NCBI GenBank assembly: GCA_030674185.1
Contig: JAPXFY010000013.1
Coordinates: forward strand, 44,877,464 to 44,941,463
From: Monoplex corrugatus
Lineage: Eukaryota > Mollusca > Gastropoda > Littorinimorpha > Ranellidae
Direction of reading: 5' to 3'
Length of the DNA: 64,000 nucleotides
Below the pieces are notes generated by a model. That model made no database searches. It was not told where the DNA came from and saw only the letters and a list, made by a program, of their open reading frames with translations. Below, in pieces: positions 1 through 12,849 of the stretch. The translations under genes were made by a program, and so were the position numbers. Position 1 is the first letter of the stretch; the number at the start of each line of letters is the position of its first letter.

Positions 1-358
1 GCCGCAGGAAGGCACTACATAGGGCTTGCTGATGAAGAGGCTGTATAATGACAGAGTTATGCACTCTCCTTTCCCTTTCGTAGAATTACAAACAGCAGTG
101 CTAGACAGTGGTGAGGGCTCTGAAATCGAGAGGTGGCACGCACACTGCTGCTAGCCAACACACTGGATGCATCACATCAGCCATTAAAACACACTGGCAA
201 CGACTGCCACTCAAAATATGGCCTGGTCAGCCAGCTGACATGGATCCATATTCAACTGAGTCTAACAGACAGAGTCGTAAATGTCATGTGTATTTTCACA
301 TAACTTTCTTGATTTGGTACACATTTCTGTTTGAAGTAAAGCAAACACCTCCACAGTA

Positions 359-385
359 TAAAAAAAAAAAAAAAAAAAAAAAAAA
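359..385. repeat. Poly-A run
   Basis: About 26 A; no retroposon body recognised immediately upstream. Confidence 0.9.
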
Positions 386-1172
386 TCTTCACAACCACCA
401 CCACCACCAAAATCCCAAAACAAAAACACACTGAGACATAAAGTTGACAAGGGAAGAAGATCACAACAACCAGTACCAGTTCACTGAAGTTTTTATTTTG
501 TCATCATTATCAGAAAGAATGAAGAAGAGAGGGCCAGACATGGAGGGTGATGGGGGTAGGGGTGAGGGGTGGTGTTTGAAGAGTAAGCTCGCAGCTTGGC
601 AATGCTTTGCACTGAAGACCACTGTTAAAAGTCTGTACATGTTCTCCATACGACGACATTCTACAAGTTATGATATGACCCGTTCACTGTCAACTTCTAG
701 TGCAGTCACTATGTGAGAGGAAAAAAACAACAACAAAAATCCCAAACAACATAAAAACAGCCAGAAAAGAAATACAACTAGACCGAAGAAAAGAAACAAG
801 AAGTACCAATATGAACGACTAACGGCCCCAAGCATCAACATCAAACAAATATAGAACCGGGTATATGACAGCCACCCATAACAAAACTCAACACTCCCAT
901 TTGCAACAAATAAAAGATGAAAAAAAAAGAAGAATAAAAAAAAAAAGGCGCAGCCCTTTTCTTATGCAGCTGCTGGTAAACAAAGCTTGAATCAAAAAAA
1001 AAAAATTTGAGTCTTAAACTTTTCCACTCCCTTGGTATATCCCTTGACGCTCTGAGGGAACCAAAGGTGTTAAGAAAAATATCCATGCTTAACAATAACA
1101 CAAACAGCTTGCATCCTTTTGAAACTCTCGGCGTTTATTCAAGAGGGTTTCAGAGCGCTAGGATAATTGTGT

Positions 1173-1240
1173 ATACACTCCACCCAAATCTGCCAGCATC
1201 TATCTGGAGGACTCTTTCAGCCTGCATAACATCTTATGTG
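1173..1240 (-). repeat. SINE family 1, short 3' fragment
   Basis: ACACTCCACCCAAATCTGCC AGCATCTATCTGGAGGACTC TTTCAGCCTGCATAAC; only the 3' end of the family. Confidence 0.6.
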
Positions 1241-2130
1241 AATCTTTTCCTTCTACAGAATATCTCTCGCTCTTTGTAAGCAGAAAATAATGCTTACAAC
1301 TTTTTAGTCGGTCATACTGAAACTGATCTCTGTGTGCATGTGTATATGTGTATTAATGTTTTCATATGTGTGCATGTGTATGAAAGATTTGTATTTATCA
1401 AATGGTTTATACATTTCTTTCAACTGTATATTCTTGTCGATAAGCTGGTATGAGGACTGTTAACTATGTCTGATTTCACATTACTTACATGTATTATGTG
1501 TTTAGTTTTGATGAACTATGTTTATGCTGTGTTAGTATACATGCCTGACTGAACAATATGTCAAATTATGTGCTATTAAAATTGCATCAATGTATGGGCC
1601 CCGTTGACATGTTTACACAGTAGTAATGTATGTACAAGACTGACTGTTTACATGGCATTAATGTATGCACCCAATTATGTTCATACTGCTTTACTGCATG
1701 AACTTGATTATGTTTATACTGCATGGGTGGATATAACTTCCCACTTTTCCTCCCCCCCCCCCTCTTTGTTAGTTTGTTTCTTATCTAATTACTATGTACA
1801 GTGCAACAAGCATGCTTTGACACAAGACTGTGTTTGCTATATAAATGGAATTATTTTTTTCAGTAATCAGAACCAGGTGGGCAGTGATAAAGAAATCTTT
1901 CACCAGAAGGTCCAACTGTTTGGCAGCGCAACAAAATGTTGGTTTGCTCATGAGACCATTTTATTTTTTAGCTTTTAAAGAGGCCTTTTCTCTTGAAGAA
2001 CTCTAAAATTTAAAAAGTTGAAAATTCGTAGTGGCGCAAACAACTGACAATGTGGCTTGACGGTTATGCAATGGACTACTGACATGGGTTCCACACCCCA
2101 TCAGTTCAAAAAAAAATTGTGGGTTTTTTT

Positions 2131-2370
2131 TTAGCCCCATGATTTCTGAGCAAAACCCTCAGTGGCCATCGTAAGGCGGATGAAACTTGACGTGTTGTCC
2201 CAGTCTTCCTGATGAGTCCACAGCACGCTCATCAATGGATGAGAGCCAATCAGGGAGAAAAATTCCACAATAATTTTTTTGGACGATAAGTCTGGAACCT
2301 GCAAGCTCCCAGTCAACTGCCCATTGTGCTAACCCACTTCGCCACATTGACTGGTCCTTCCACGAAGTAA
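2131..2370 (-). repeat. tRNA-derived SINE family 2, second copy
   Basis: Minus strand: head GTGGCGAAGTGGGTTAGCAC, B-box-like GCAGGTTCCAGAC, then GCGTGCTGTGGACTCATCAG GAAGACTGGGACAACACGTC and GTTTTGCTCAGAAATCA, matching 53888-54180 in order. A separate plus-strand tRNA-like head may lie just upstream at about 2050-2100 (TGTGGCTTGACGG, GGGTTCCACACCC). Confidence 0.65.
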
Positions 2371-2560
2371 TCCATAACCAAGAGAAATCCAAAACAAACT
2401 CATTTACGACAATGAGGCATCCTACCATAGTCACTTTTAACGAAATTACATCCAACCATGAAATAATTTATGTGCAACCAATTTTGTCCTTACTTTCATA
2501 CTAAATTGGTTGAGTGGTGAACTTCACCTTATTTGTACAAGGGGGATATTTCATTGTTAA

Positions 2561-2775
2561 CTCCATATGCGTTCCACCCAAACCTGCCAGCAATTATTAT
2601 AGGCGCTGGCAAGTTGATGGAGAGAGAGACCTAAAATATCAAGCTGAGAACACTAGAATGATGGAAACATAAAAGAGGTCAGGGAACAGGCCACTCTGTA
2701 ATGTTGCTGGCTTGGATTGAACTCGAGATATCAGATTTTGAGTCCACGGCTCTACCAAAGGGCCAATCACCCACA
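2561..2775 (-). repeat. tRNA-derived SINE family 1
   Basis: Minus strand: tRNA-like head with TGGTAGAGCCGTGGACTC and B box GAGTTCAATCC, body, and 3' end TTGGGTGGAAC. On the plus strand it shows as TTCCACCCAAACCTGCCAG followed later by GGATTGAACTCGAGATATCA. Confidence 0.7.
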
Positions 2776-2910
2776 TGAAAACCATGGCGTGCCTGACGGT
2801 TGAACTTTAATGTGGTCACTGTCACTCTGCTGAACAAAATCTACCAAGCCATAACAGTTAGCAGTATTCACCAAATTAACTATGGTAAAACCTGCTGCAG
2901 TCAGGCTTCT

Positions 2911-3175
2911 CTAACCCTTTCATTCCCTCACCCTATCTACCAGCTTCCTGCATTATCAGCCTTGATAGCAAAGCAAAAATTTCATCCTTTGACCCCCTCA
3001 CTCTATCCATCAGCTTTGAACAGAGAGGAGGAGTCAACAGATACCAGTTTTGCAGTTGATCTATGGATAGGGTGAAGAAGTCGGAGGGTTTCAGTAATCA
3101 GTCTATTCTTTCACTCATCACCCTATCTACCAGCTTCCTGAAGTAGGTGGACAAGGTTAGGAAGTGAAATATTAA
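2911..3175. mobile_element. Nested-palindrome TTAA MITE, degenerate copy A
   Basis: Contains CTAACCCTTTCATTCCCTCA, CACCCTATCTACCAGCTTCCTG twice, and GATAGGGTGAAGAAGTCGGA, rearranged and diverged relative to the good copies. Confidence 0.5.
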
Positions 3176-4234
3176 TTTTGGCAGCTAAGGGAAAGGGTGT
3201 GAGAAATGGATTAGACTCGATCATTGCACACAATACTGCAAAGAAAGACAACATGTGCTGTAATGAGGGTTAGCAGGCCTTCTTATGGCTAGCTTAGTGT
3301 TGCCATTCGATAAAAAAGAATCCACGAGAAAATTCATTTGTAATTATGGTCAGCACTAACCATTATCTCTGACTTCACAGTTTTCAAGCAGTTGGTATTT
3401 CTACTTGTAATGTGTTGATCAAACCAGTTGCTCTCTGATTAAAGACAGGAAACCAAGAGAAACTTAATTTCTTAACCCTTTCCACCCTGCCAGCCTCACA
3501 CTGTCTGGGTAACCTCCCCAACCGGCAATATCTGACGGTTCTGTATTAACAGGCCATGGTTCTTGAACAAATTCCCTTTCCAGATCAAAATCACTTCCAG
3601 AGTCCATTAGGATTTCGCCAAGAATTTGTCATGCAGTCGCTTCAGATGTTTGGCCATATATATTGTTCCATCCCCCTTCCCCGACCCTACAAAAAAATAT
3701 AATGTTAAAATCTGAAAGCGAATTTGGAATATGTCAATGCACAAGGTTCTGTAAAAGGTAAGTTTCGTGAGGTGTAGTTTATGCAAATGTATGAGCTCAG
3801 GACCCAGTTTGATGAAGTTTGTTACCCAGCATTGTGTGGGTGTGCCCTTAAATTGTACAAATGCAGAGTTGAATGCATTAATGCCTGAGTGTGTGACCAA
3901 AGTTGAATGCATCAGTGACCAAATGTGTAACATCTTCCTATTTGATAGATGAAGCCTCCATATTAATAGGCAAGCTGAAGACTTTTCGTTATAGAAATAG
4001 ACGACTGATAGGTAGCTGCATTTTCAAGAAAAGTAATTGCAGGTGATAGTCCTCAGCCCCAAGATGCAATCCCCAGAGTGCGAAAGCAGAGCTATCTGAT
4101 TTTTTAGTGTCAAGCAAAAATGTCCAAACAAAACAGATGGTTGCACAAAATAAGCTGCAGAAGGCAGCTTTCACTGCCATTCAATTGTACTCACAAAAAA
4201 AGAACGACTGAATATTGACTTTGAAATATGTCAC

Positions 4235-4376
4235 ATGTTACACATATTTCTAAATACTCTGAAAAATGTCAAACAATATAGCAATGCCTTTGAAAAACGA
4301 CACTTGTTACAAATTTCCAAACATTAGCAATACCTTTGAAAAATGACACTTGTTACAAATTTCTAAACATCAGACA
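4235..4376. repeat. About 55-bp tandem repeat, 2.5 units
   Basis: CAATACCTTTGAAAAATGAC ACTTGTTACAAATTTCTAAA CAT iterated, the first unit diverged. Confidence 0.75.
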
Positions 4377-4459
4377 TCAGGATTCTTTTAATTTGGGGTA
4401 AATTCTGACAGTGTAAAACATTTAAGTTTGTTCAAAAGTGGATTCAACAGGCTCTGCAA

Positions 4460-4550
4460 TTCCATACGTGCTCCACCCAAATCTGCCAGTAATAATCTGG
4501 CAGACCTTTTGTGTCTGCACAAAACCTTATTCCCTGCTAAGATCTTGAAA
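4460..4550 (-). repeat. SINE family 1, 3' fragment
   Basis: ATACGTGCTCCACCCAAATC TGCCAGTAATAATCTGGCAG ACC, then GTCTGCACAAAACCTTATTC CCTGCTAAGATCTTGAAATG. Confidence 0.65.
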
Positions 4551-4679
4551 TGATGAATTTTCAAGTAAATTCCCATTTAGCTAGTACCTCACCATATTCA
4601 ATTAATGCAGAGTGGCACACGATCGCTCCAATTTTGGCCATAACCTAACACAGTGTTTACTGATAATTCAGTTGAAAGA

Positions 4680-5700
4680 TGCCATTCTTAGAGCAGGTGG
4701 CCGCTCAGGGCCTTCATACAAATGCCCAAATCAGCAACCAACAGCTGGGCTGCCCGAGCCAGTTTGTCTGTATCTGCCAGAAATGAAATGAATGTGGAAG
4801 AAGGTGGTAGTCTCGATAAGAGAATCATGTCCTGAGAGGACCACTCTGGGGCATGAGAAGAGGATGGGCATACTCAAAATGCGCCCAGATGCCGTCCTCA
4901 GCCCTTTCATGTCTTAGAAGAAACCTGAGGGGGAAGTGCCAAGGGCAGAGAGAAACTCGGGTCCTGGGTCCAGCATGGACATGAAATCTCAAACAAGGTG
5001 TGCTGCACTTTCGCAGCCACAGAGTCCTTAGCCTCTCTGTTGGGACTGCTGAAAGATCCGAAGGAATACACTGAAAAGTTGTTTTGGAACTGCTGTGTGA
5101 GCACCTCAACTGGAAGGATCTGCTTTATCAGATCCAGGATTAAAGGGTCTCCCCTTCAGAAAGAGGTCTCCATTAAATGGCCATGGCATCTAAGTCATTT
5201 TGGAGAGTGATTAGGAAAGGCGTCAGAGTATGACGAGATCTCTTCTGAACCTGGTGGAGCAAGTGATCTGATGAAAGGATTGCCACCTTTTCTGACGGTA
5301 CATGAACTCTTGACCCTGGATTGCTTAGGGGTGAGGGTGGGGGGCTGAAAATGAGAACAGGAGGAGAAACCATGAGGCTCTGGAGCTGTTGAGGCTCTTC
5401 TCTCATGGGACGGACTGGGTAAAGCTTCTTAGACTGCCAGCAACTGAACCTGGTACCAACTGGCAACCAAAGACTCTGAGCCTGGCTAGGGTCCGCGAAA
5501 CCCCCAAGGATGGAGTCCAGGGGCAAAGTAGCCAGAAGGGTCCTCGGTGTGACTGGTCCTATCGAGAGAAGAAGCTACATCCAAACTGCTTTTGGCAGAC
5601 ATTGTGGGGGTCTCAGGCAGGAACACATTGGTGAGGTTCACAAAAACATGAGAACAAATGGTAGAACAGACATGCTTACTTGACACTGGGTGGCCTGGGT
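4680..5700 (-). other. Unidentified coding-like region, possibly a decayed retroelement gag or pol leader
   Basis: The minus strand has several consecutive long frames of normal composition: 5173-5526 (MPLDSILGGFADPSQAQSLW then LPVGTRFSCWQSKKLYPV and a Pro-rich stretch), 4825-5109 and 4907-5104, with frame changes between them. Unlike neighbouring frames it is not simple repeat. I cannot assign it. Confidence 0.3.
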
Positions 5701-5984
5701 CAGGGAAAGAATTTAACCCACAAGAAAAACACCAAGCACTCAGTAAACCTGATGCTACAAGAGAAAGGTGCCAATCAGGGTAGCCAGATTGATGTAAAAA
5801 CCAGTGTTTTCACAAGTTGTGTTAGAGCGTTGGAATGGTATGTCTGCTCGGTACGGCATGTGGCCCAAAAAAGAGGATTGATACTCATATTCTCGCATAA
5901 CCTGGGCAGTCAGGTGGGACCGACCGCCACCTGGAGGCATCTTTACACCGAATTCTCAGTAAACACTGGAAAATAGAGTGATTG

Positions 5985-6196
5985 TGTACCACTCCGCATC
6001 AGCTGGATATGGTAGATTGTATGATGCTAAATGGGGACAGTGAGAGTGAGAATGGGATCTATCAAACATTGATATCACCAGAATGGTGGGAGCATTAAGA
6101 TGGGCAGCAAACAGGCTAATTTCTGTATTGCAGGGTGGAACTGAACTCAAGATATGGCATTTTTTGTCCACAGCTCTATCAACAGAACCAGCCAGC
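5985..6196 (-). repeat. tRNA-derived SINE family 1
   Basis: Plus-strand view: GATATCACCAGAATGGTGGG AGCATTAAG, GTGGAACTGAACTCAAGATA TGGC, then CCACAGCTCTATCAACAGAACCAGCCAGCC, the reversed tRNA-like head. The 3' end is diverged. Confidence 0.6.
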
Positions 6197-6302
6197 CTCA
6201 AAAAAAGCTAAAGGTGTAAAAAAAAAAAGTGACATGAAAAGAAACTAACAGTCAGGAAGGATGGATACAAGGAAGACATAATACAAGCATGGAGTGGAGG
6301 GA

Positions 6303-6384
6303 GGAATCAGGGGTGGAACAGGAGTTCAGAGGGAGGTGGGAGGCAGGGGTGGAACAGGAGTTCAGAGGGAGGTGGGAGGACAAG
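6303..6384. repeat. 35-bp tandem duplication
   Basis: CAGGGGTGGAACAGGAGTTC AGAGGGAGGTGGGAGG occurs twice back to back. Confidence 0.85.
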
Positions 6385-7339
6385 ACTGGGTATGGGGCAA
6401 CAAAATATGGAGAAATTGGTAAGTGGGAAAGACAAACATGTTCACCCAAAAATGCCTTCAACAAAAAATGTGTTTAACAAAGGAAATGACAAGCTTGGTT
6501 CAACAGACAAAAGCAGTCTTCTTGTGTCCATTTGAAAGTTGAAACAAAGCAAGACACCAGGTAACATTTATCAACATGCACGATTCAATACTACAGACAC
6601 CAGGTAACAGTAATCAACATAAACGTTGAAGCAAACAGCAGGTACACTGAAGGAATACAAATAAACAAAGAACAAGTTCTGCAATGAAAACAAAATTTTA
6701 AAAAATATATGATCTGATTATTTACTTTACTTACTTTCTTACCTCCAATCTCATACATCGAGAACATAAGCAACATCAGTGGCCTAAAATATTCAAGGAA
6801 TTGTCCACAAAGTCAAGACAGAGGGCCTGGAGGGAGACGGTGGTGTCCAAGTGTGCAGCCGCCAACAATGAACATGGTGATACCGTTAGGTGAGACGTGG
6901 ACTTTCTTACCACCCTTTATGCCACTGGCATATATGGCAGCATATAAATGAAAACTGATAAAGCTGATGACTGACTGACTCACTACTCTTTATGCTACAG
7001 GCAAATGGCGTCCTTCCTCCTCTCTCCCAGCCAAACCAACCTCAAGTCTCCTTGCTACAGAAAAAGAAAAATACAAAACTCATGCAATCAAACTACATCA
7101 TCATTCCTCATTTTCTGACATCTTTGTGTGTTTCCTGCTTAACTTCAACCATAAACAAAAATTGGTGACCCTGAACAAAAACAATGATTGTGAACAAAAT
7201 TACTTTGTCATACTTGAAACAACTGGATGAACATTTCACCACAATACAGTAAAACATGAACAACTAAGAAATTCCAGCTGAAATATATTCATATTTAACA
7301 ACACTGTCATGTCCATTGGGGCCTGTCCATTGACACCTT

Positions 7340-8275
7340 CTTGTCAGAGCCAGGGAAGTGAACAAATCTGAGACATATCCTCAAGATCCGACGTCTTCAG
7401 TTCAATCCAACTATAACCTAAAAACTAGCATTGTCCATCTTAATGCTCCAATCATTTTGGTGGTGTCAGTTTACTGTTCTGTAGATCCTGTTCCCTCCCC
7501 CACCCTCAATACCTTACCAGTGCACCGAGTTTTACACCTGTTCCCTCCCCAATCCCCACCATACCTTACCAGTGCACTGAGTTTTACACCTGTTCCCTCC
7601 CCCACCCCCTACCATACACTTAACCAGTGACATAATTCTTTTAACACCTGTTTGTCCCCACTCCTGTCCAATACCTTCCAGTGCCACGGAGTGTTGACAT
7701 CCTCGTTCCCTCATCCACAAAAATACCTCGTCCATCCTTACCAGTGCATTCTAGTTTTACACCTGTTCCCTCCCCCACCCCAATACCTTACCAGTGCACC
7801 CGAGTTTTACACCTGTTCCCTCCCCAATCCCCACCATACCTTACCAGTGCACTGGGTTTACACCTGTTCCCTTCCCCAACCCCTCCATACCTTACCAGTG
7901 CACTTAGTTTTACACCTGTTCCCTCCCCAATCCCCACATACCTTACCAGTGCACTGGGCTTTTACACCTTTCCCTCCCCAACCCCCCATACCTTACCAGT
8001 GCACTGAGTTTTACACCTGTTCCCTCCCCAATCCCCACCATACCTTACCAGTGCACTGGGCTTTACACCTGTTCCCTCCCCAATCCCCATCCATACCTTA
8101 CCAGTGCACTTGGGCTTTACACCTGTTCCTTCCCCAACCCCAGCATACCTTACCAGTGCACTTAAGTTTTACACCTGTTCCCTCCCCAATCCCCAGCATA
8201 CCTTACCAGTGCACTGAGTTTTACACAGGCTCAAGAAGTCTCCCAAATAATCACTGGCAGATTTGGGTGACATGA
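7340..8275 (+). repeat. SINE family 1, plus-strand copy with internal tandem expansion
   Basis: The only plus-oriented copy seen. B-box-like CAGTTCAATCC at about 7397-7407, CATCTTAATGCTCCAATCATTT TGGTGGTGTCAG body, then about 14 tandem copies of the internal C-rich segment, then the normal 3' end CAGGCTCAAGAAGTCTCCC...CACTGGCAGATTTGGGTGACAT. It reads across the array exactly as the compact copies do without it. Confidence 0.7.
7488..8227. repeat. 50-55 bp minisatellite, about 14 units
   Basis: Each unit reads ACCTTACCAGTGCACTGAGT TTTACACCTGTTCCCTCCCC plus a C/A-rich spacer. Units 3-4 are most diverged, the later ones nearly uniform. The long frames across it are by-products. Confidence 0.9.
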
Positions 8276-8298
8276 ATATGGAATCATACAAATGGCAT

Positions 8299-8441
8299 GA
8301 AGCTCTCTTGAGCTGACTCCATTCATAATGAGTCAAGAAATCCACAAGAAGAATAAATTTTATTCACTGAAAACCTCTCTTGAACAAATTCCATTCAAAT
8401 TCAGTCAAGAAATCCATGTCAAGAATAAATTTTATTCACAG
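8299..8441. repeat. 70-bp tandem duplication
   Basis: CTCTCTTGA..., GTCAAGAAATCCA and AAGAATAAATTTTATTCAC each occur twice in the same order. Confidence 0.8.
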
Positions 8442-9409
8442 GCATATATATATATATACACACACAACATCATTTCAATTATAACTAGTAACCTGTTTCT
8501 TTTCTTTTTTTCTTTCGTTAATGATTTATTTATGTATAATCTAATTGCAGACATCGTGGTATTTGATAAGTCATAGACTGACAATTATCTGGAAAACAAC
8601 AATGCTTCCCCTCTTCCCACAGAAACCAAAAGAAATTGTGTAACTCCCCAGTCATCTACCCCGTACCCAAAAAACGACATTACTGCACACAATCTGTGCA
8701 TTTGTGTACTTCAGCATACACTGATTGCAATGCAATCCCCATGTGCAGTTGCAATACGAGTAAGATTATATAATGTGCACAGTCGTTTCTTTCCCCCTGG
8801 CTATGTAGGCAGCCATACTCCTGTTTCAGGGTATTTTGTGAATTATAAGTTGATGCATGCTGACTGCGGCTACCAACATCGCCATTTTTCTTCCAACTCA
8901 CAACAATCACCATAGCCACACGATACCGTCTGTACACACTTGACTGGCCAGGCAAAAATGACTGGATCAGCAAGAGAACAATTCTTTTCCACAAGATGCG
9001 TAACATGAGCCACTAAGATAAATTACATAAAAATGAATACAACCAGCTACTACAGTTTTAATTAAAACAAGACCAACAAAAAAGTATGAATGCTTACATG
9101 AAAAGAGGGCAGTGCAAAACTAAAGGAACGTAAATCTGTTTACGGTTACATTACAGTGAAAATGACAAAATCCCAAAGCGTCCAAAACTTGATACACATT
9201 TCACTTACAAAAAACTGACACAATCCCTGAACAGCTAATACTCACTCAATACTTCACTTACAGAAAAACAACCTAATCGCTAAACAGCTAATTACCAATA
9301 CATATTTCACTCACAGTGACAAACCCGTTACTGTTCATTTCATCAACTTGTATTGAATTACATACAAATCAATCAACTCCGCATTATTCTTCATTCAGTG
9401 CTGAGGATG

Positions 9410-9554
9410 ATAACCCTTGGGCTCTCACGCCCTATCCTGCAGGAAGCTGGTGGATAGGGTGAGGGAGTCAAAGTGTTAAGTTTTTTTTTTGCTTTGCTAG
9501 CATGGTTCGCAATGCAGGATGCTGGTGGACAGGGTGCGGGGGTCAAAGGATTAA
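9410..9554 (-). mobile_element. Nested-palindrome TTAA MITE, copy B
   Basis: Right end GGGGGTCAAAGGATTAA; the inner left arm is deleted. The long arm (GCTTTGCTAGCATGGTT...) is on the right, so it is inverted relative to copy D. Confidence 0.75.
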
Positions 9555-11351
9555 AGCAGCTATGAAGAGGAAATTGGGTACCACCCTCATAATGGTGACC
9601 ACATTATGTTGTTGTTGTTGTAAGAGACTGGCGTGTATTTGCTCTACATGTGTTTGCCTTTGTCTCCTGTTTTAAAAAGTACTTGACCAACTGACATATA
9701 TGAAAATCAGTTTATTTCATTATAATTCATCTCTACAACTCCTTTGACATCACATGACTTATGGTTCAAGTCAATATTTCTTTATAATTCACTTCTATAT
9801 AATATCATTATTTTTGTTATATTACTGTTATCACTAAAAAAAAAAGAAAGATTAATTGCTGTTGTTATTTGTGTTATTGTTAGGGGTGACATGCAGTTAC
9901 TTTATGTGCGTCTGCCTTTTGTCTCTCATAATTTCATTAAGTGCTTGATTGACACAGAAGTTGGTACTTCATTATAAATCATTTTCATAAAAGTTTTTGA
10001 CATCTGTTATGGGGTTTTATGTTTTTTCACACTTTTTCCCCAATTCACTTTTATTTGTTTATTTCTAATAAAAGCTGCTATGGGTTTGTTTTGGGACTGA
10101 ATTTTTTAATAATTAAAGTTATATGTGCACGGCAGCAAGGACTAGATGTAAAATAGGTCTAACGGGGCCTAAGGCTACTCTCTTTGAAGTGATAATGTCT
10201 TTGAAATGAATTGAAATGAACTGACCCCAAGAAATAGTGAAGTCTCTACCACCTCACTCCCACCTTTACCTTATCTTTTTTCATAATTTACTCAGACTTC
10301 CACTTCTTGTTAAATCAACTCTGCATCCAGCACACAGAGGTCGAACCCTCACCTTCCAATCTGACTGCGTAAGTTTGCACTGGCACGAATCACATCCAAG
10401 ACAATCTTTATTTGTATGCATGGTCACCCAGCTATCAAAGGGTACCTGACCCTTTTCAGGTTAGGGAAGATAAAGCAGTATGGGAATAAAGTGGGACCTG
10501 CCCTCAAAAAAAAAAAAAAAAATGACCCGTAGAAGTCAAGTCTCTACCATCTCATTCCCCGTCCTGTCCCTGTGCAGGCACTGGGACTGAATATACAGTA
10601 CACACAGCCAGGAGTAACATTAGCCCCGTCTATGAATGTGTACCGGGTATTGGGGACGGAGGTTTAAATCCCCATCAAAACTATTCACCGTCTTGCTACT
10701 AATCTTCCTGATTCACGGTCACATTTCTCACCGTCTTTCTACACATCCATTTGCACTGCAAACAACCACCGTTTGGCCAAATGTGGCTTGCATGAACTAA
10801 GATGCCACTCAAACGCTTGATGGCAAAGACAAACAAGTTTTAACAAACTCAAGAAAAACACACACACACAAACAAAAATCAAGCAAACAGAACGGTCTTA
10901 TGATTCAAAACTTAGGAGTAGGGGTACATGTAAGATGAAAAAAATCTTGCAAGATTTTTTTTATTTTTTATTTCACCTACACCTCTCCTCCCAAATCAAC
11001 CTCAAGCAACCACAAAACAATTTTAGACTGGAGCTATGGTATATATATATGCGTGAATAAGTTTGTTGTTATATTCAGACCCTCGTTACTAGGAGACCGG
11101 AGTATGTATAGCATGCGTCGCCTTCCAAACCATTTTCATATGACAGACTACCTGCTAGAACTGTTATCAACCTTTTCACTCTCTGTCTCTATCCACCAGC
11201 TCTCTGGAGATGGAGGTGTGAGAGTGGAAGAATCACACTTCTGGATTTCTGATCCCTGCCATATCCACATCATATCCGTAAGATCTGAATACTGGTGAAC
11301 AGCCTTAACCTTTTTTTTTACTCCATCACCTTACTGGCCAGCTGCAAAACC
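9555..11351. other. Intergenic, no gene seen
   Basis: AT-rich DNA with short A/T runs. Around 10640-10675 there is a weak tRNA-like B box (GAGGTTTAAATCCCC). No exon, RT or repeat family was recognised. Confidence 0.5.
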
Positions 11352-11483
11352 TTAACTCTTTCACTCCCTCCAGTTTCCTGCTGGATAGAATGAGGGTATG
11401 AGAGGGTCAGGCTGTTACTGTGCTATCATGGCTGCTAATAAAACAGGAAGCTGGCAGATAGTGTGAGGGAGTCAAAGAGTTAA
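11352..11483. mobile_element. TTAA MITE, diverged copy C
   Basis: TTAACTCTTTCACTCCCTCC at the left, GTGAGGGAGTCAAAGAGTTAA at the right; internal arms differ from the other copies. Confidence 0.7.
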
Positions 11484-12849
11484 TGATGTTCACTGGGACT
11501 ATCAACAACAGCTTTCAATATCACAATCTCTTCTTTCAGCTTCAGGGCCCTTTCTAAGCACCTGAAGTGCAAGGGAACAATATCACAATATTCCAAAGCA
11601 CCGCTGAGCCAGAATGGAGCAAGTTTCTTACTATGTAGCGACTATTTCGTACAATGGCAGTCTCTGTTTAAACTGACTGATCAACTTATCCATTCTCAGA
11701 AAGGAAGGTCAAAGTTCATTGCAAAAGGGGAGGGGGAGGGGGGGTATACTTATAATCATTAAAATGTAAAACAAATGCTCTTTTGAATAATGTTCAAGCC
11801 AAACAGATCTCTAAAATTAATAAAGCCCAAGTTATAGCCATTCTAATAGAGCAGATAAAGAAGCACTCATTGTGAGAAAATGAAGTTAAAGATATCTTAT
11901 AGTTTTTTCCCCAACTTTTTCCTTAGCAACCATTTACTGAAATTTCTCAAACTTTCATAACTTGCAGACACAACAGTAGGACACTGAGGTATGATATGCT
12001 GGGTCCTGTATGGTTTAATTTCCCAAAACACTTCATGAAATCTTTCATTTTATAAAAAGAAACGGGACAGTTTCAAGGTAGTGTCATTCGAACAAACAAT
12101 TTTACATATTTCCTGATCACATTTCACTTTGAACGCTTCCTATGTGATAAACAAAGGCAGTGAAATACCAATCTTAAAAATACCCAGACTGACACTTAAC
12201 TCATTTACTGGGCTGTTGGTCAGTTTGACACCAATGACTTTGCCCCCTGCTCCCGCCCTCCACTCCCCCCAGCCTTCCTGATAATGGGTCACAAATGTAC
12301 ATCTCATTACAGTACTATGACATGTTCGAGAATTGGTTTCTCGTCTGTTACTGTACGTTGTCCCATTGATGCTCATGTTCAATGTCAGCATCTGTATTTT
12401 CCCCATCAGAAACACAAAGCTATGGACAGTCTCTTTCAAGAATTCTTTACATTCACTATGCTAGTGCAGTTTTGGAAAATTCCAAGACTTTCCATGGCCA
12501 GTCAGTTCTACAATATTCCAATACTTCTCAACTCCTAGAAAAGATCAAAGGTCTTCCACAGTTCCAAAAGACAGTGTAAGAATACTGTTCTAACACCCAC
12601 ATGGGAAAAAAAAGCTCTGCAAGACTTTTTTAGGATTTCAGACCTACAAACCCCGTTTTATCAAAACTACTGAGCTTCTCAGTGTGATATTACACCATAA
12701 AAGGACAAACATGTCAACACTGCTGTCATGCACTGTGGTAGTGGACATTCAGTACATAACTACGATACAATCACCAGGTCAACAATACTGCCTGGTATTG
12801 TGTTAGAGAACATTCACTACACAACCACTTCTGCTTAGTTGGGCTGCAA
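11484..12849. other. Intergenic, no gene seen
   Basis: Mixed-composition DNA without a recognised motif. Short frames at 12140-12579 on both strands overlap each other and show no family resemblance. Confidence 0.45.

Noticed and set aside
480..520. Minus-strand AATAAA as the UBE2Q polyadenylation site
   Set aside because: It would imply a 17-kb 3' UTR through SINEs and a LINE; no supporting signal.
7652..8275. Long plus-strand frame (207 codons) with LPVHW...LHLFPPQSP repeats
   Set aside because: Produced by the 50-55 bp minisatellite; unit lengths are not multiples of three and frames drift. No start context or domain.
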